Shown here: positions 28,651 to 36,715 of the stretch, in pieces
How positions within the stretch are numbered: position 1 is the stretch's first letter
How the letters are laid out: each line of letters opens with the position of its first letter
DNA from: Sulfurospirillaceae bacterium
GTDB taxonomy: Bacteria; Campylobacterota; Campylobacteria; Campylobacterales; Sulfurospirillaceae
Assembly (NCBI GenBank): GCA_028692875.1
Contig: JAQUWL010000011.1
Coordinates: 1 to 63,629 of the forward strand
Length of the DNA stretch: 63,629 nucleotides
Direction of reading: 5' to 3'
Translations under genes and position numbers: made by a program
Notes under the pieces: model-generated
The model's database searches: none
What the model saw: only the letters and a program-made list of their open reading frames with translations
What the model was told of the DNA's origin: nothing

Positions 28651-29571
28651 CTATCGCTTTTTTTGAAAACTATCTTTGATTTTAAAATACCCAGACAAAG
28701 CGAACATGCTTAGTATTTGCACAACATGATAAATCAAAGCAAAACAAAAAGAGTCCTCTTCTTTAATACCAAAATAGCTCATCACAAATACGACAGTCGC
28801 TTCATATACGCCTATTCCTGCAGGAGATGAAGGTAGAGCAAGTCCAAAAGCCGAGATAACAAAAACAAGAAAAACTTTTGAAAAAGATAGAGTAAAATTT
28901 GAAAAATATACGATAAAAGCGTACATAAACAAAACATACAAAAGATATAAAAAAGCTGTAACCAAAAATGCCTTTAAGAGTCTTGACTTGGAGATTCTCA
29001 AAATATTTATAAAAATCTTAATAGCAAAACTTTTTATCGCTCTTAAGGGAAGTTTTTTGAGTAAAAAAAGTGTTTTTTTCGGATATTTTATAGATATATA
29101 AAAAAGAATTGTTCCAAATGCAAAAGCAGAGATTGCAGGCACCAATCCCTCAAAAAACTGTGTCTCCTTGCCAAAAAAAATTATAAAAAATGTAAAAATT
29201 ACCAAAAGTAAAAGATCTAAAAATCGCTCTATAATGAGCGAACCGTAGGAGCTTGTAAGTTTTATGCCAAAATAGTGCTTGAGATGATATGGCTTATAAA
29301 AATCCCCAGCCCTTGCTGGTGCGATTTGATTTATTACCATAGATAAGAGATTTACTTTATAGGACTCTTTAAAACTTATTTGCGAACCTGTTAAAATCTG
29401 CCAACGAAATGCCACCAGTACAAAGTTAAAAGCTGTGATAGCAAAAACATACACAACAGCCCAAAAACTATATGTTTTTAAACTATCAAGCAATAGTGTT
29501 ATATCAATCTTAAAATACAGATAGCCTAAAGCCAAAAGTACAACAGAAAAACTAATCAATTTACTCATCAA
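28651..29571 (-). CDS. Flippase-like integral membrane protein (LPG synthase TM / UPF0104 family)
   Basis: 306 residues with seven to eight predicted membrane helices and few soluble parts. Family marks: LVAFRWQIL, IGxIAPARAGDF (here NQIAPARAGDFYKPYHL), SLIIERFLDLL, and near the C-terminus ALPSSPAGIGVYEATVVFVM. This fold is shared by the membrane part of MprF and by lipid flippase-like proteins; the catalytic aminoacyl-transfer domain is missing. Probably moves or handles a lipid; substrate unknown. Converges with the hotdog gene and follows the MBL gene (66 bases). Confidence 0.82.
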   Translation of the reverse strand: MMSKLISFSVVLLALGYLYFKIDITLLLDSLKTYSFWAVVYVFAITAFNFVLVAFRWQILTGSQISFKESYKVNLLSMVINQIAPARAGDFYKPYHLKHYFGIKLTSSYGSLIIERFLDLLLLVIFTFFIIFFGKETQFFEGLVPAISAFAFGTILFYISIKYPKKTLFLLKKLPLRAIKSFAIKIFINILRISKSRLLKAFLVTAFLYLLYVLFMYAFIVYFSNFTLSFSKVFLVFVISAFGLALPSSPAGIGVYEATVVFVMSYFGIKEEDSFCFALIYHVVQILSMFALSGYFKIKDSFQKKR

Positions 29572-29637
29572 AGCTAATTTCCCTTTACGCTTAAAACGAT
29601 GGCATTGTATCTGATTTTGGTTGACAAAAAAGTGATT

Positions 29638-30231
29638 TTATATGTACCGCAACCATTGTGGAAGATTTTTCTGCTCTTCAAAAACCGTTGTAGTTTCGCC
29701 ATGTCCTGGATAAACTCTCCAATTTACCTTAAAATCTAAAAATTTTTTAATGCTTTTTTTCATAGCCGATGCGTCACTATATGGAAAATCAACCCTGCCG
29801 ATAGAGTTTTTAAAAACAAAATCTCCGCTAAAAAAAGCATCTTTTATCAAAATAGCACTGCATCCTGGCGTGTGTCCTGGAAAATGGATAAAACCAATCT
29901 CAACACCATCTATCGAAAAACTTTTATCCCCATCCACTTGAACATCTGCACTACTCAAAGGAACGCCTTGCGAAAAAATATCATCTTCAAGCATAAAAAC
30001 ATCCGCTTTTGGGGCATATATAGGAATATTTAAACTACGCTTAAGCTCTGCATTACTCCAAACGTGATCAAAATGTCCGTGCGTATTTAAAATCGCAACT
30101 GGATTTTTAGCATTTTTCAAAACCCATGATGTCGCACCAACACCCGGATCGATAATAAAATCTTTACAATCAACACTCACGATATAACAGTTGGTGCCAT
30201 AAGCACCCATAGCCATACTATTTATATCCAT
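29638..30231 (-). CDS. Metallo-beta-lactamase-fold hydrolase (glyoxalase II-like)
   Basis: 197 residues, compact cytosolic MBL fold. Metal ligands: NTHGHFDHVW (HxHxDH), FPGHTPGCSAI, GDFVFKNSIGR and the final PGHGETT histidine. Size and motifs fit the YcbL/glyoxalase-II-like group that cleaves thioesters such as S-lactoylglutathione, but this lineage often lacks glutathione, so the true substrate is open. Alone between the flippase-like gene and nadE. Confidence 0.88.
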   Translation of the reverse strand: MDINSMAMGAYGTNCYIVSVDCKDFIIDPGVGATSWVLKNAKNPVAILNTHGHFDHVWSNAELKRSLNIPIYAPKADVFMLEDDIFSQGVPLSSADVQVDGDKSFSIDGVEIGFIHFPGHTPGCSAILIKDAFFSGDFVFKNSIGRVDFPYSDASAMKKSIKKFLDFKVNWRVYPGHGETTTVFEEQKNLPQWLRYI

Positions 30232-30397
30232 AGAACCTGCCTTTTCTTTTTAATAAGCCACATGTAAAATCTTTTTGTGCTGTTTTTTAAGACACCATTA
30301 TATTCTTAATTAAAAATATTACTATTAAAAGAAATAATTAATTTTTTCTTTAGTATAATGACATTGACTCACAAGCACTAAAAAAGGTCTAAAAAAC

Positions 30398-31201
30398 GTG
30401 AAAAAATACAATCTTATCGAGACTTTTTTAGTAAAATTTTTACAAGAAGAGGTTTTTAAAACTGGTCTTAAGCGTGCAGTTGTTGGAATCAGTGGTGGAA
30501 TAGACTCCGCTGTTGTTTCTGTGCTTGCTCAAAAGGCGTTTGGCGACTCTTTTTTAGGCGTTATGATGCCCTCTTCCTACTCTAGCCAAAATAGTCTGGA
30601 TGACGCTCTATCCTTATGTCAAAAATTTAATATAAAATATGAAAAAATATCAATAGCAGAGCTTGTAAGTAGCTACTTTATGGATAAAAAAGCGGACAAT
30701 CTTCGTATAGGAAATTTTAGTGCAAGAATGAGAATGTCCGTTTTGTACGATATTTCATCTCGTGAAAATGCCTTAGTTTTGGGCACTAGCAACAAAAGCG
30801 AATTATTGTTAGGTTACGGAACAATCTTTGGCGACCTTGCAAGTGCTATCAATCCAATAGGCGATATGTACAAAACAGAGATTTTTGAATTTGCAAGTCA
30901 TCTTGGCATTCCTCAATCCATAATAGACAAAGCACCTTCTGCGGACTTGTGGGAGGGGCAAAGTGATGAGAGCGATTTGGGCTTTAGCTATTCACAATTA
31001 GACAAGATATTGCATTTATATGTGGATAAAAGAATGAGCAAAGAGGAGCTTTTAGCAGATGGCTATGAAAAAAATATCATAGAATCAGTTATTAGCAGAA
31101 TATACAAAAACCAATTTAAAAGAAAGCCACCGATAGTCGCAAAACTTAGCGAAAGAACCATAGGGCATGACTTTTTATATCCTAGAGACATAAAGCTCTA
31201 A
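30398..31201 (+). CDS. nadE: NAD+ synthase, ammonia-type
   Basis: Final step of NAD+ synthesis: adenylates and amidates nicotinic acid adenine dinucleotide. 267 residues without a glutaminase domain, so it uses free ammonia. PP-loop SGGIDSA at ~33, LGTSNKSELLLGYGT, FGDLASAINPIGD and KAPSADLWEGQSDE blocks are intact. GTG start at 30398. A -10 box TATAAT lies at 30354-30359 behind a T-rich stretch. First gene of the run nadE-degT-lpxK-argB-thrC-kdsB. Confidence 0.95.
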   Translation: MKKYNLIETFLVKFLQEEVFKTGLKRAVVGISGGIDSAVVSVLAQKAFGDSFLGVMMPSSYSSQNSLDDALSLCQKFNIKYEKISIAELVSSYFMDKKADNLRIGNFSARMRMSVLYDISSRENALVLGTSNKSELLLGYGTIFGDLASAINPIGDMYKTEIFEFASHLGIPQSIIDKAPSADLWEGQSDESDLGFSYSQLDKILHLYVDKRMSKEELLADGYEKNIIESVISRIYKNQFKRKPPIVAKLSERTIGHDFLYPRDIKL

Positions 31202-31218
31202 ACATAAGGAAAGCACAA

Positions 31219-32355
31219 ATGAAAGAGATTCCGTTTTACAAACCGTTTATAGACAACAGAGAAAAGACGCTCATCAATGAGGTTTTAGACTTAGAAAAAA
31301 CAACCAAAAAAGTCGATGTGTTAGAGAAAGATTTTACAAAATATATTGGTTGCGAGCATGCCATCTCTACATGTAACGGTACGGCGGCAATGCATCTTGC
31401 AATGTGTGCATTAGATCTTAAAAGAGGCGACAAGATCATCTGCTCGGTCAACTCATTTCCTAGCGTTGCAGAAGTGGTTCGCCATTTTGACGCAGAGCCT
31501 ATATTTGTAGATATTGACAAAGACGACTTCAATATCGATATAGACCAGCTAGAAAATGTCCTAAAAAACAACTCAACAAAAAAACTCAAAGGTGCTTTTA
31601 TCACACATGTAGCGGGACAACCTACAGACATGGACAAAATCTACGACCTCGCATCAAGCTATGATATAAAAATTATCGAAGATGCTTCTGGTGCTCTTGG
31701 AGGAACCTACAAAGGCTCCAAAATAGGCTCAACGGGTGCAGATATAACCACCTTTAGATTTAGTCCGCAAATGCGACATGCGATATCAAGCGGTGGAGTT
31801 TTGGCTACCGACAATGATGAGTTAGCTCAAAGAGCCAAACTACTTAGAAATCATGCCATCGTAAATGAAGGCTGGGATAAATACGGAAACCTAGGATATG
31901 TATATGACGTTATTGATATTGGCATGAAATACGATTTAAATGAACTTAATGCCGCATATGCAATAGGTCAGCTAGAAAAAAATGAAAAATTTATCAAAAG
32001 ACGCATAGAGATAGCTCAAATATACGACAAAGAACTTGCTGATTGTCCGCATGTATCAACACCGATTAAAAAAAGAGAGCATATCTATTCTCAATATATT
32101 ATAAAAATTGATAAAAACAGAGATGGATTTGCAAGAGAGCTTAAAGAAAAGGGGATTTGCACCTCTTTACACTTTATACCTTTGCACTTACTAACATATT
32201 ACAAGCAAAAATATTCACTAAGGGTCAATGATTTTCCAAAAGCACTTGGAAACTATCAACAAATTTTATCTTTGCCAATATATGCAAACCTAAGCGATAA
32301 AGAGGTCTACTATATCTGCGAAAATATCAAAGAGATAGCCAAACATCGTGTATAA
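31219..32355 (+). CDS. DegT/DnrJ/EryC1/StrS-family protein lacking the PLP lysine
   Basis: 378-residue member of the sugar aminotransferase fold type I family. The scaffold is intact: CNGTAAMHLAM (phosphate binding), FVDIDKDDFNID, IIEDASGALGGTYKG (Asp that pairs with the pyridine N). But the Schiff-base segment, usually F-x-F-x-x-x-K-N..GEGG, reads FRFSPQMRHAISSGG, with Met at the lysine position and no lysine in the segment (31756-31803). It may use PMP without a covalent aldimine, as reported for ColD-type dehydratases that carry His there, or have lost activity. Its place between nadE and lpxK, ahead of kdsB, suggests a role in surface sugars. Confidence 0.85.
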   Translation: MKEIPFYKPFIDNREKTLINEVLDLEKTTKKVDVLEKDFTKYIGCEHAISTCNGTAAMHLAMCALDLKRGDKIICSVNSFPSVAEVVRHFDAEPIFVDIDKDDFNIDIDQLENVLKNNSTKKLKGAFITHVAGQPTDMDKIYDLASSYDIKIIEDASGALGGTYKGSKIGSTGADITTFRFSPQMRHAISSGGVLATDNDELAQRAKLLRNHAIVNEGWDKYGNLGYVYDVIDIGMKYDLNELNAAYAIGQLEKNEKFIKRRIEIAQIYDKELADCPHVSTPIKKREHIYSQYIIKIDKNRDGFARELKEKGICTSLHFIPLHLLTYYKQKYSLRVNDFPKALGNYQQILSLPIYANLSDKEVYYICENIKEIAKHRV

Positions 32356-33280
32356 CAAACACAAATTCATAGCGTGGGTTGAAGAGTATCTTTTTAGACC
32401 ACGCTCTATTTTTCAAAAAATCCTATCTTTTTTAATGCTTCCTTTCTCTTATATTTACTGTGCGATTGTTATAGCAAAACGGCAAAAAGCAAAAGAGATT
32501 GACCTTAAAATTCCGATTATTAGCATTGGAAACTTAACCGTTGGAGGAAGTGGAAAAACACCATTTTGTATAGCTTTAGCCAAAGAGTATGAAAATGTTG
32601 CTATAGTCCTTAGGGGTTACAAAAGAGGCTCTCATGGCACTCTTGTTGTGTCAGATGGGACAACTATCAAATGTGATGTTGTAGCCTGCGGTGACGAAGC
32701 GATGCTTTACGCTAAGTCACTTCCAAAAAATGTTGTTATAGTTTGTGAAGACAGAATCGAAGGTATCACTGTAGCAAAAAAAATGGGTGTAAAAATTATT
32801 TTCCTAGATGATGGATTTTCCAAAAGTCACATTAAAAAATTTGATATATTGCTCAAGCCAAATCCAGAACCAACGAATAGTTTTTGCCTTCCTAGCGGAC
32901 CATACAGAGAGCCTAAGTTCTTATATGATGAGGCGGATTTGACATTAAGCGAAGGCGTTGATTTTCAAAGAGTTGTGACTCTAAAAAACCCAACTGAGCG
33001 TATGATACTAGTTACTGCCATCTCAAAGCCATATAGACTAGACCCCTATCTTCCAGACAATCTTATAGCAAAAATCGCCTTTTCTGATCACTACATGCAT
33101 GAAGTGGATGAGCTGGTAGATTTGATGAAAAAGCACAAAGCAACCTCCATCCTAACCACCCAAAAAGATGCCGTAAAGATGATATCTCCTAGATTAACAC
33201 TCTCTATTTTGGAGCTTGAAATCACCATATCTCAACATGTAAAAGAGAAGATAAACGCTTTTTTATCTCAATTTCGATAA
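32348..33280 (+). CDS. lpxK: Tetraacyldisaccharide 4'-kinase
   Basis: Phosphorylates the lipid A precursor at the 4' position on the inner face of the inner membrane. 310 residues. N-terminal membrane-associated helix (FLMLPFSYIYCAIVIA) and P-loop GNLTVGGSGKTPF at ~59. RGYKRG and LDDGFSKSHIKKFDIL match the family; LDDGFQH is the common form, here with Ser-Lys-Ser before the His. GTG start overlapping the degT stop by 8 bases. Confidence 0.93.
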   Translation: MYNKHKFIAWVEEYLFRPRSIFQKILSFLMLPFSYIYCAIVIAKRQKAKEIDLKIPIISIGNLTVGGSGKTPFCIALAKEYENVAIVLRGYKRGSHGTLVVSDGTTIKCDVVACGDEAMLYAKSLPKNVVIVCEDRIEGITVAKKMGVKIIFLDDGFSKSHIKKFDILLKPNPEPTNSFCLPSGPYREPKFLYDEADLTLSEGVDFQRVVTLKNPTERMILVTAISKPYRLDPYLPDNLIAKIAFSDHYMHEVDELVDLMKKHKATSILTTQKDAVKMISPRLTLSILELEITISQHVKEKINAFLSQFR

Positions 33281-33341
33281 AATTCTCCCATTTAATAAAC
33301 ATATCAGTCTTTATAAAAACCTCTCAAACAAGGATTAAAAA

Positions 33342-34190
33342 GTGCAAAAAAAGATACAACAAGCTCAAATACTTATGGACGCACTACCCTACATAAAGCA
33401 ATTTAGAAAGCAAACTATAGTCGTTAAATATGGCGGTGCTGCACAAATCAATCCTGTTTTAAAAGAGAAATTTGCACAAGATATCGTTTTACTTTACCTT
33501 GTTGGTATCAAGCCTGTTATCGTACATGGTGGTGGCAAAAAAATAAACTCAATGCTGGAAAAGCTTGATGTACAAAGTAGTTTTATAGATGGTCTTCGTG
33601 TAACCAACGAGCAAGTGATGGAAGTGGTTGAAATGGTGCTTAGTGGAAATATCAACAAAGAGATTACAACACTGCTAAATCACCACGGAGCAAAAGCCAT
33701 TGGCATATCTGGCAAGGATGCAAATTTTATCAAAGCAAAACCAGAAGACGATGGAAAATATGGTCTTGTTGGCGACATAACTTTTGTCGATAAAGACATT
33801 ATAAAAAATCTTCTCAAAGAAAAATTTATCCCAGTTATCGCTCCAGTAGCATCTGGCGATGACATAACTCATCCAGGATACAACATAAACGCTGATTTGG
33901 CGGCTAGCAAAATAGCTGTTGCGATTAAGGCAAAAAAAATTATCTTTTTAACAGACACTCAAGGCGTATTGGACAAAGAAGGCAATCTCATATCCTCGCT
34001 GGACAAAGATAAGATTAAAAAACTTAAAGCCGATGGCACTATTTCGGGTGGCATGATTCCAAAACTTGACGCTTGCCTAGAGACTATTCGTGGTGGTGTG
34101 CAAAGTGCCCATATCATAGATGGACGCATTGAGCACTCAATACTTTTGGAGCTATTTACAAATGATGGCATAGGAACAATTATCAAATGA
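33342..34190 (+). CDS. argB: Acetylglutamate kinase
   Basis: Second step of arginine synthesis. 282 residues; motifs VVKYGGAAQ (ATP), PVIVHGGGKKI, GISGKDANFIKA, NINADLAASKIAVA, and the ending GTISGGMIPKL...VQSAHIIDGR. The extended N-terminal helix (KIQQAQILMDALPYIKQF) is the type linked to arginine-inhibited, hexameric enzymes, so feedback control is likely. GTG start. Ends overlapping the longer of two possible thrC starts. Confidence 0.95.
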   Translation: MQKKIQQAQILMDALPYIKQFRKQTIVVKYGGAAQINPVLKEKFAQDIVLLYLVGIKPVIVHGGGKKINSMLEKLDVQSSFIDGLRVTNEQVMEVVEMVLSGNINKEITTLLNHHGAKAIGISGKDANFIKAKPEDDGKYGLVGDITFVDKDIIKNLLKEKFIPVIAPVASGDDITHPGYNINADLAASKIAVAIKAKKIIFLTDTQGVLDKEGNLISSLDKDKIKKLKADGTISGGMIPKLDACLETIRGGVQSAHIIDGRIEHSILLELFTNDGIGTIIK

Positions 34191-34201
34191 CAAGGAAAAT
34201 A

Positions 34202-35683
34202 ATGTTTATTGAAACTAGAGGAAATGACGGGAAAAACTCACAAAAAGTACCATTTTCATATGCGATTTTAAATCCAAGTGCAAGTTTTGGAGGCCTTTAT
34301 GTGCCAGAAACGCTGCCAAAGATAACTCAGGAGTTACTTGAAAAGTGGACAGACAAAAGCTATAAAGAGATTACATGTGACGTGCTAAAACTTTTTAATA
34401 TCGACATTGAAGATGATGTAATACAAGAAGCCGTAAATCTTTATGACAATTTTGATGACGGTAAAAATCCTACACCACTGACACAAATCAAAGATGACCT
34501 TTTTGTAAATGAGTTATATCATGGTCCAACTAGAGCTTTTAAAGATATGGCATTGCAACCATTTGGACACATCCTCTCTTCGCTAGCACAAAAAGAAGAT
34601 GAGAGTTATCTTATATTGGCAGCCACTAGTGGCGACACAGGACCTGCCACCCTTTATACATTTTCAAATAAGAAAAATATTCGAGTTGTGTGTCTTTATC
34701 CAAATGGTGGAACCAGTGATGTGCAACGCCTTCAAATGACAACAGCTGAGGGTAAAAATCTAAAAGTTATCGGTATCAACGGAAACTTTGATGACGCCCA
34801 AAACACGCTAAAATCACTACTTAGCTCGGCAACTTTTAAGGCAGAACTTGCCAGACAAAACATCAAGTTAAGTGCTGCAAATTCTGTCAATTTTGGCAGA
34901 ATTATCTTTCAAATTGTTTACCATATTTACGCATATATTGCTCTTGCTAAACAGCAAAAGATAACTATTGGAAATCCTTTTTATACGATTGTACCTAGTG
35001 GTAATTTTGGAAACGCTTTAGGAGCTTACTATGCCAAAAAAATGGGACTTCCTGTTGAAAAAATACTGATAGCATCTAACATAAATAACATCTTAACCGA
35101 CCTTATAACAACAGGCGTTTATGACTTAAGGGAGCGAAAACTCCTTCAAACAACCTCGCCTGCAATGGATATCCTTATATCATCAAATGTCGAGAGGATT
35201 TTAAGCGACAAATATGGCTCCAAAAGAACAAAAGAGTTGATGGAATCACTCAAAAATGACAAATACTACGCCTTGACAAAAGAAGAGCTTGAGAAGCTTC
35301 AAGAAGATTTTGTAGCGTTTTATTCTGATGATCTTTTTGCCAAAAAAATCATCAAAGAGTTTTCAGACAAAGGCTACATCATGGATCCACACACTGCCAC
35401 ATGTATCAAGGCTTATCGTGAATACAAAAACAAAAAGATACCTTACGTGCTTTGTTCAACCGCAGAATGGACAAAGTTTGCCCCCACGATGTACAACGCC
35501 ATCAAAGAGGACTATAAACACTACAGCGACAAAGAGGCACTTGAGGGCATCAGTAAGTCTTTACATGTAGAGATTCCAAAATGTATCGGCGAGCTTTTTG
35601 GCAAAAAAGTTTTACATGAAGACGTAGTTGGAAAAGAGGCGATTGAGCCTATTATTTTTGATTTTTTAAAAAGAACAAACTAA
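34202..35683 (+). CDS. thrC: Threonine synthase
   Basis: Converts O-phosphohomoserine to threonine with PLP. ~493 residues, the long form. PLP lysine in HGPTRAFKDMALQ at ~112; ATSGDTGPATLY binds the phosphate. I prefer ATG 34202 (MFIETRGNDG, the family start) with AAGGA at 34191-34195; the ATG at 34187, overlapping the argB stop, adds five residues. Together with lysC at 56.1 kb it covers part of the aspartate-family pathway. Followed by kdsB after 9 bases. Confidence 0.95.
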   Translation: MFIETRGNDGKNSQKVPFSYAILNPSASFGGLYVPETLPKITQELLEKWTDKSYKEITCDVLKLFNIDIEDDVIQEAVNLYDNFDDGKNPTPLTQIKDDLFVNELYHGPTRAFKDMALQPFGHILSSLAQKEDESYLILAATSGDTGPATLYTFSNKKNIRVVCLYPNGGTSDVQRLQMTTAEGKNLKVIGINGNFDDAQNTLKSLLSSATFKAELARQNIKLSAANSVNFGRIIFQIVYHIYAYIALAKQQKITIGNPFYTIVPSGNFGNALGAYYAKKMGLPVEKILIASNINNILTDLITTGVYDLRERKLLQTTSPAMDILISSNVERILSDKYGSKRTKELMESLKNDKYYALTKEELEKLQEDFVAFYSDDLFAKKIIKEFSDKGYIMDPHTATCIKAYREYKNKKIPYVLCSTAEWTKFAPTMYNAIKEDYKHYSDKEALEGISKSLHVEIPKCIGELFGKKVLHEDVVGKEAIEPIIFDFLKRTN

Positions 35684-35692
35684 GGAAAAGAC

Positions 35693-36412
35693 GTGATTAT
35701 AATTCCTGCGAGAATGGCGTCAACACGATTTCCAAACAAAGTACTTGCCGACATAAATGGCTTGCCTATGTTTATCGCAACAGCAAAACAGGTTGAAAAA
35801 CTCGACAATGTAGCAATCGCTACGGATTCTAGCAAAGTGGTGGATATCGCAAAAGAGTACGGATTTGAGGCTATTTTAACCTCAAATGAACATCAAAGCG
35901 GAACAGATCGTATCAACGAAGCTGCTCAAAAACTTCTTCTTGATGAAAACGAGGTCATTGTCAATGTTCAAGCTGACGAGCCTTTTATAGAGCCATCAGT
36001 TGTGCAAAAAGTAATTAAAAGAGTCAAAAAAGCGCAAGAGTTAAAAGAAGATATTATGATGACCAGTTGCTACAAGCTTATAGACAAATCGTTTGCGACA
36101 GACCCAAATCATGTAAAAGTTATAGTGGATTATCAAAACTATGCAATCTATTTTTCACGCAGTAAAATTCCATACGACAGAGAAGAACATCTTGAATATT
36201 TTGGGCATTTAGGCATATACGGCTTTACAAAACGCTCTTTGCAAGAGTTTTGTGCTCTGCCATGCTCTCCATTGGAAAACATAGAAAAGCTTGAACAACT
36301 TAGGGCTATATATTTTGGTAAAAAAATAGCTATGATTATGGTAGAGAGCCGAAGTTTTGGTATCGATACGACAGAGGATTTAAAAAAGGCGCTTGAAATT
36401 TTTAAGCACTAA
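35693..36412 (+). CDS. kdsB: CMP-KDO synthetase
   Basis: Activates KDO for transfer to lipid A. 239 residues. Nucleotide-binding IIPARMASTRFPNKVLA at the N-terminus, AIATDS, SGTDRINEA, VNVQADEPFI and a late SRSKIPYDR block followed by HLGIYGF. GTG start at 35693. Last gene of the nadE run. Its stop overlaps the stop of a convergent small gene by 4 bases. Confidence 0.95.
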   Translation: MIIIPARMASTRFPNKVLADINGLPMFIATAKQVEKLDNVAIATDSSKVVDIAKEYGFEAILTSNEHQSGTDRINEAAQKLLLDENEVIVNVQADEPFIEPSVVQKVIKRVKKAQELKEDIMMTSCYKLIDKSFATDPNHVKVIVDYQNYAIYFSRSKIPYDREEHLEYFGHLGIYGFTKRSLQEFCALPCSPLENIEKLEQLRAIYFGKKIAMIMVESRSFGIDTTEDLKKALEIFKH

Positions 36413-36705
36413 GAGTCAATAGCTATTTGTTCAAAACAATCCTTGGAAATATCAAAACGATACGCCTCCAAAGGGTTGTTTCCAACCTGAAATATGATTT
36501 TACAAGATTCAAATCCAGACTTCTTTAGCCCTTTTTCAACAACCTCCAAAATAAAAGCTCTTGTGCTAAAAAGATGTGTCGTTGCTTTCCCCTCATACGT
36601 TGAAACCTCACCGCCAACAGGGGTAAAACCCTCTTTTTTAAGATGCTTTTCAAATATAAGCCTATCTTTCAAATCAACAACATCAACAATCAAAATAACT
36701 TGCAA
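36409..36705 (-). CDS. Small conserved-looking protein of unknown function
   Basis: 98 residues, mixed alpha/beta pattern (MQVILIVDVVDL..., then GGEVSTYEGKATTHLFSTRAF, EVVEKGLKKSGF, KIIFQVGNNP). It has no signal peptide, no cysteine pair and one Cys only in each half. The alternation of strands and amphipathic helices suggests a ferredoxin-like fold. It follows dsbD by 10 bases on the same strand, so the two are probably co-transcribed, yet nothing in the sequence points to redox work. I do not recognise the family. Confidence 0.65.
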   Translation of the reverse strand: MQVILIVDVVDLKDRLIFEKHLKKEGFTPVGGEVSTYEGKATTHLFSTRAFILEVVEKGLKKSGFESCKIIFQVGNNPLEAYRFDISKDCFEQIAIDS

Positions 36706-36715
36706 AACCTTTTCC

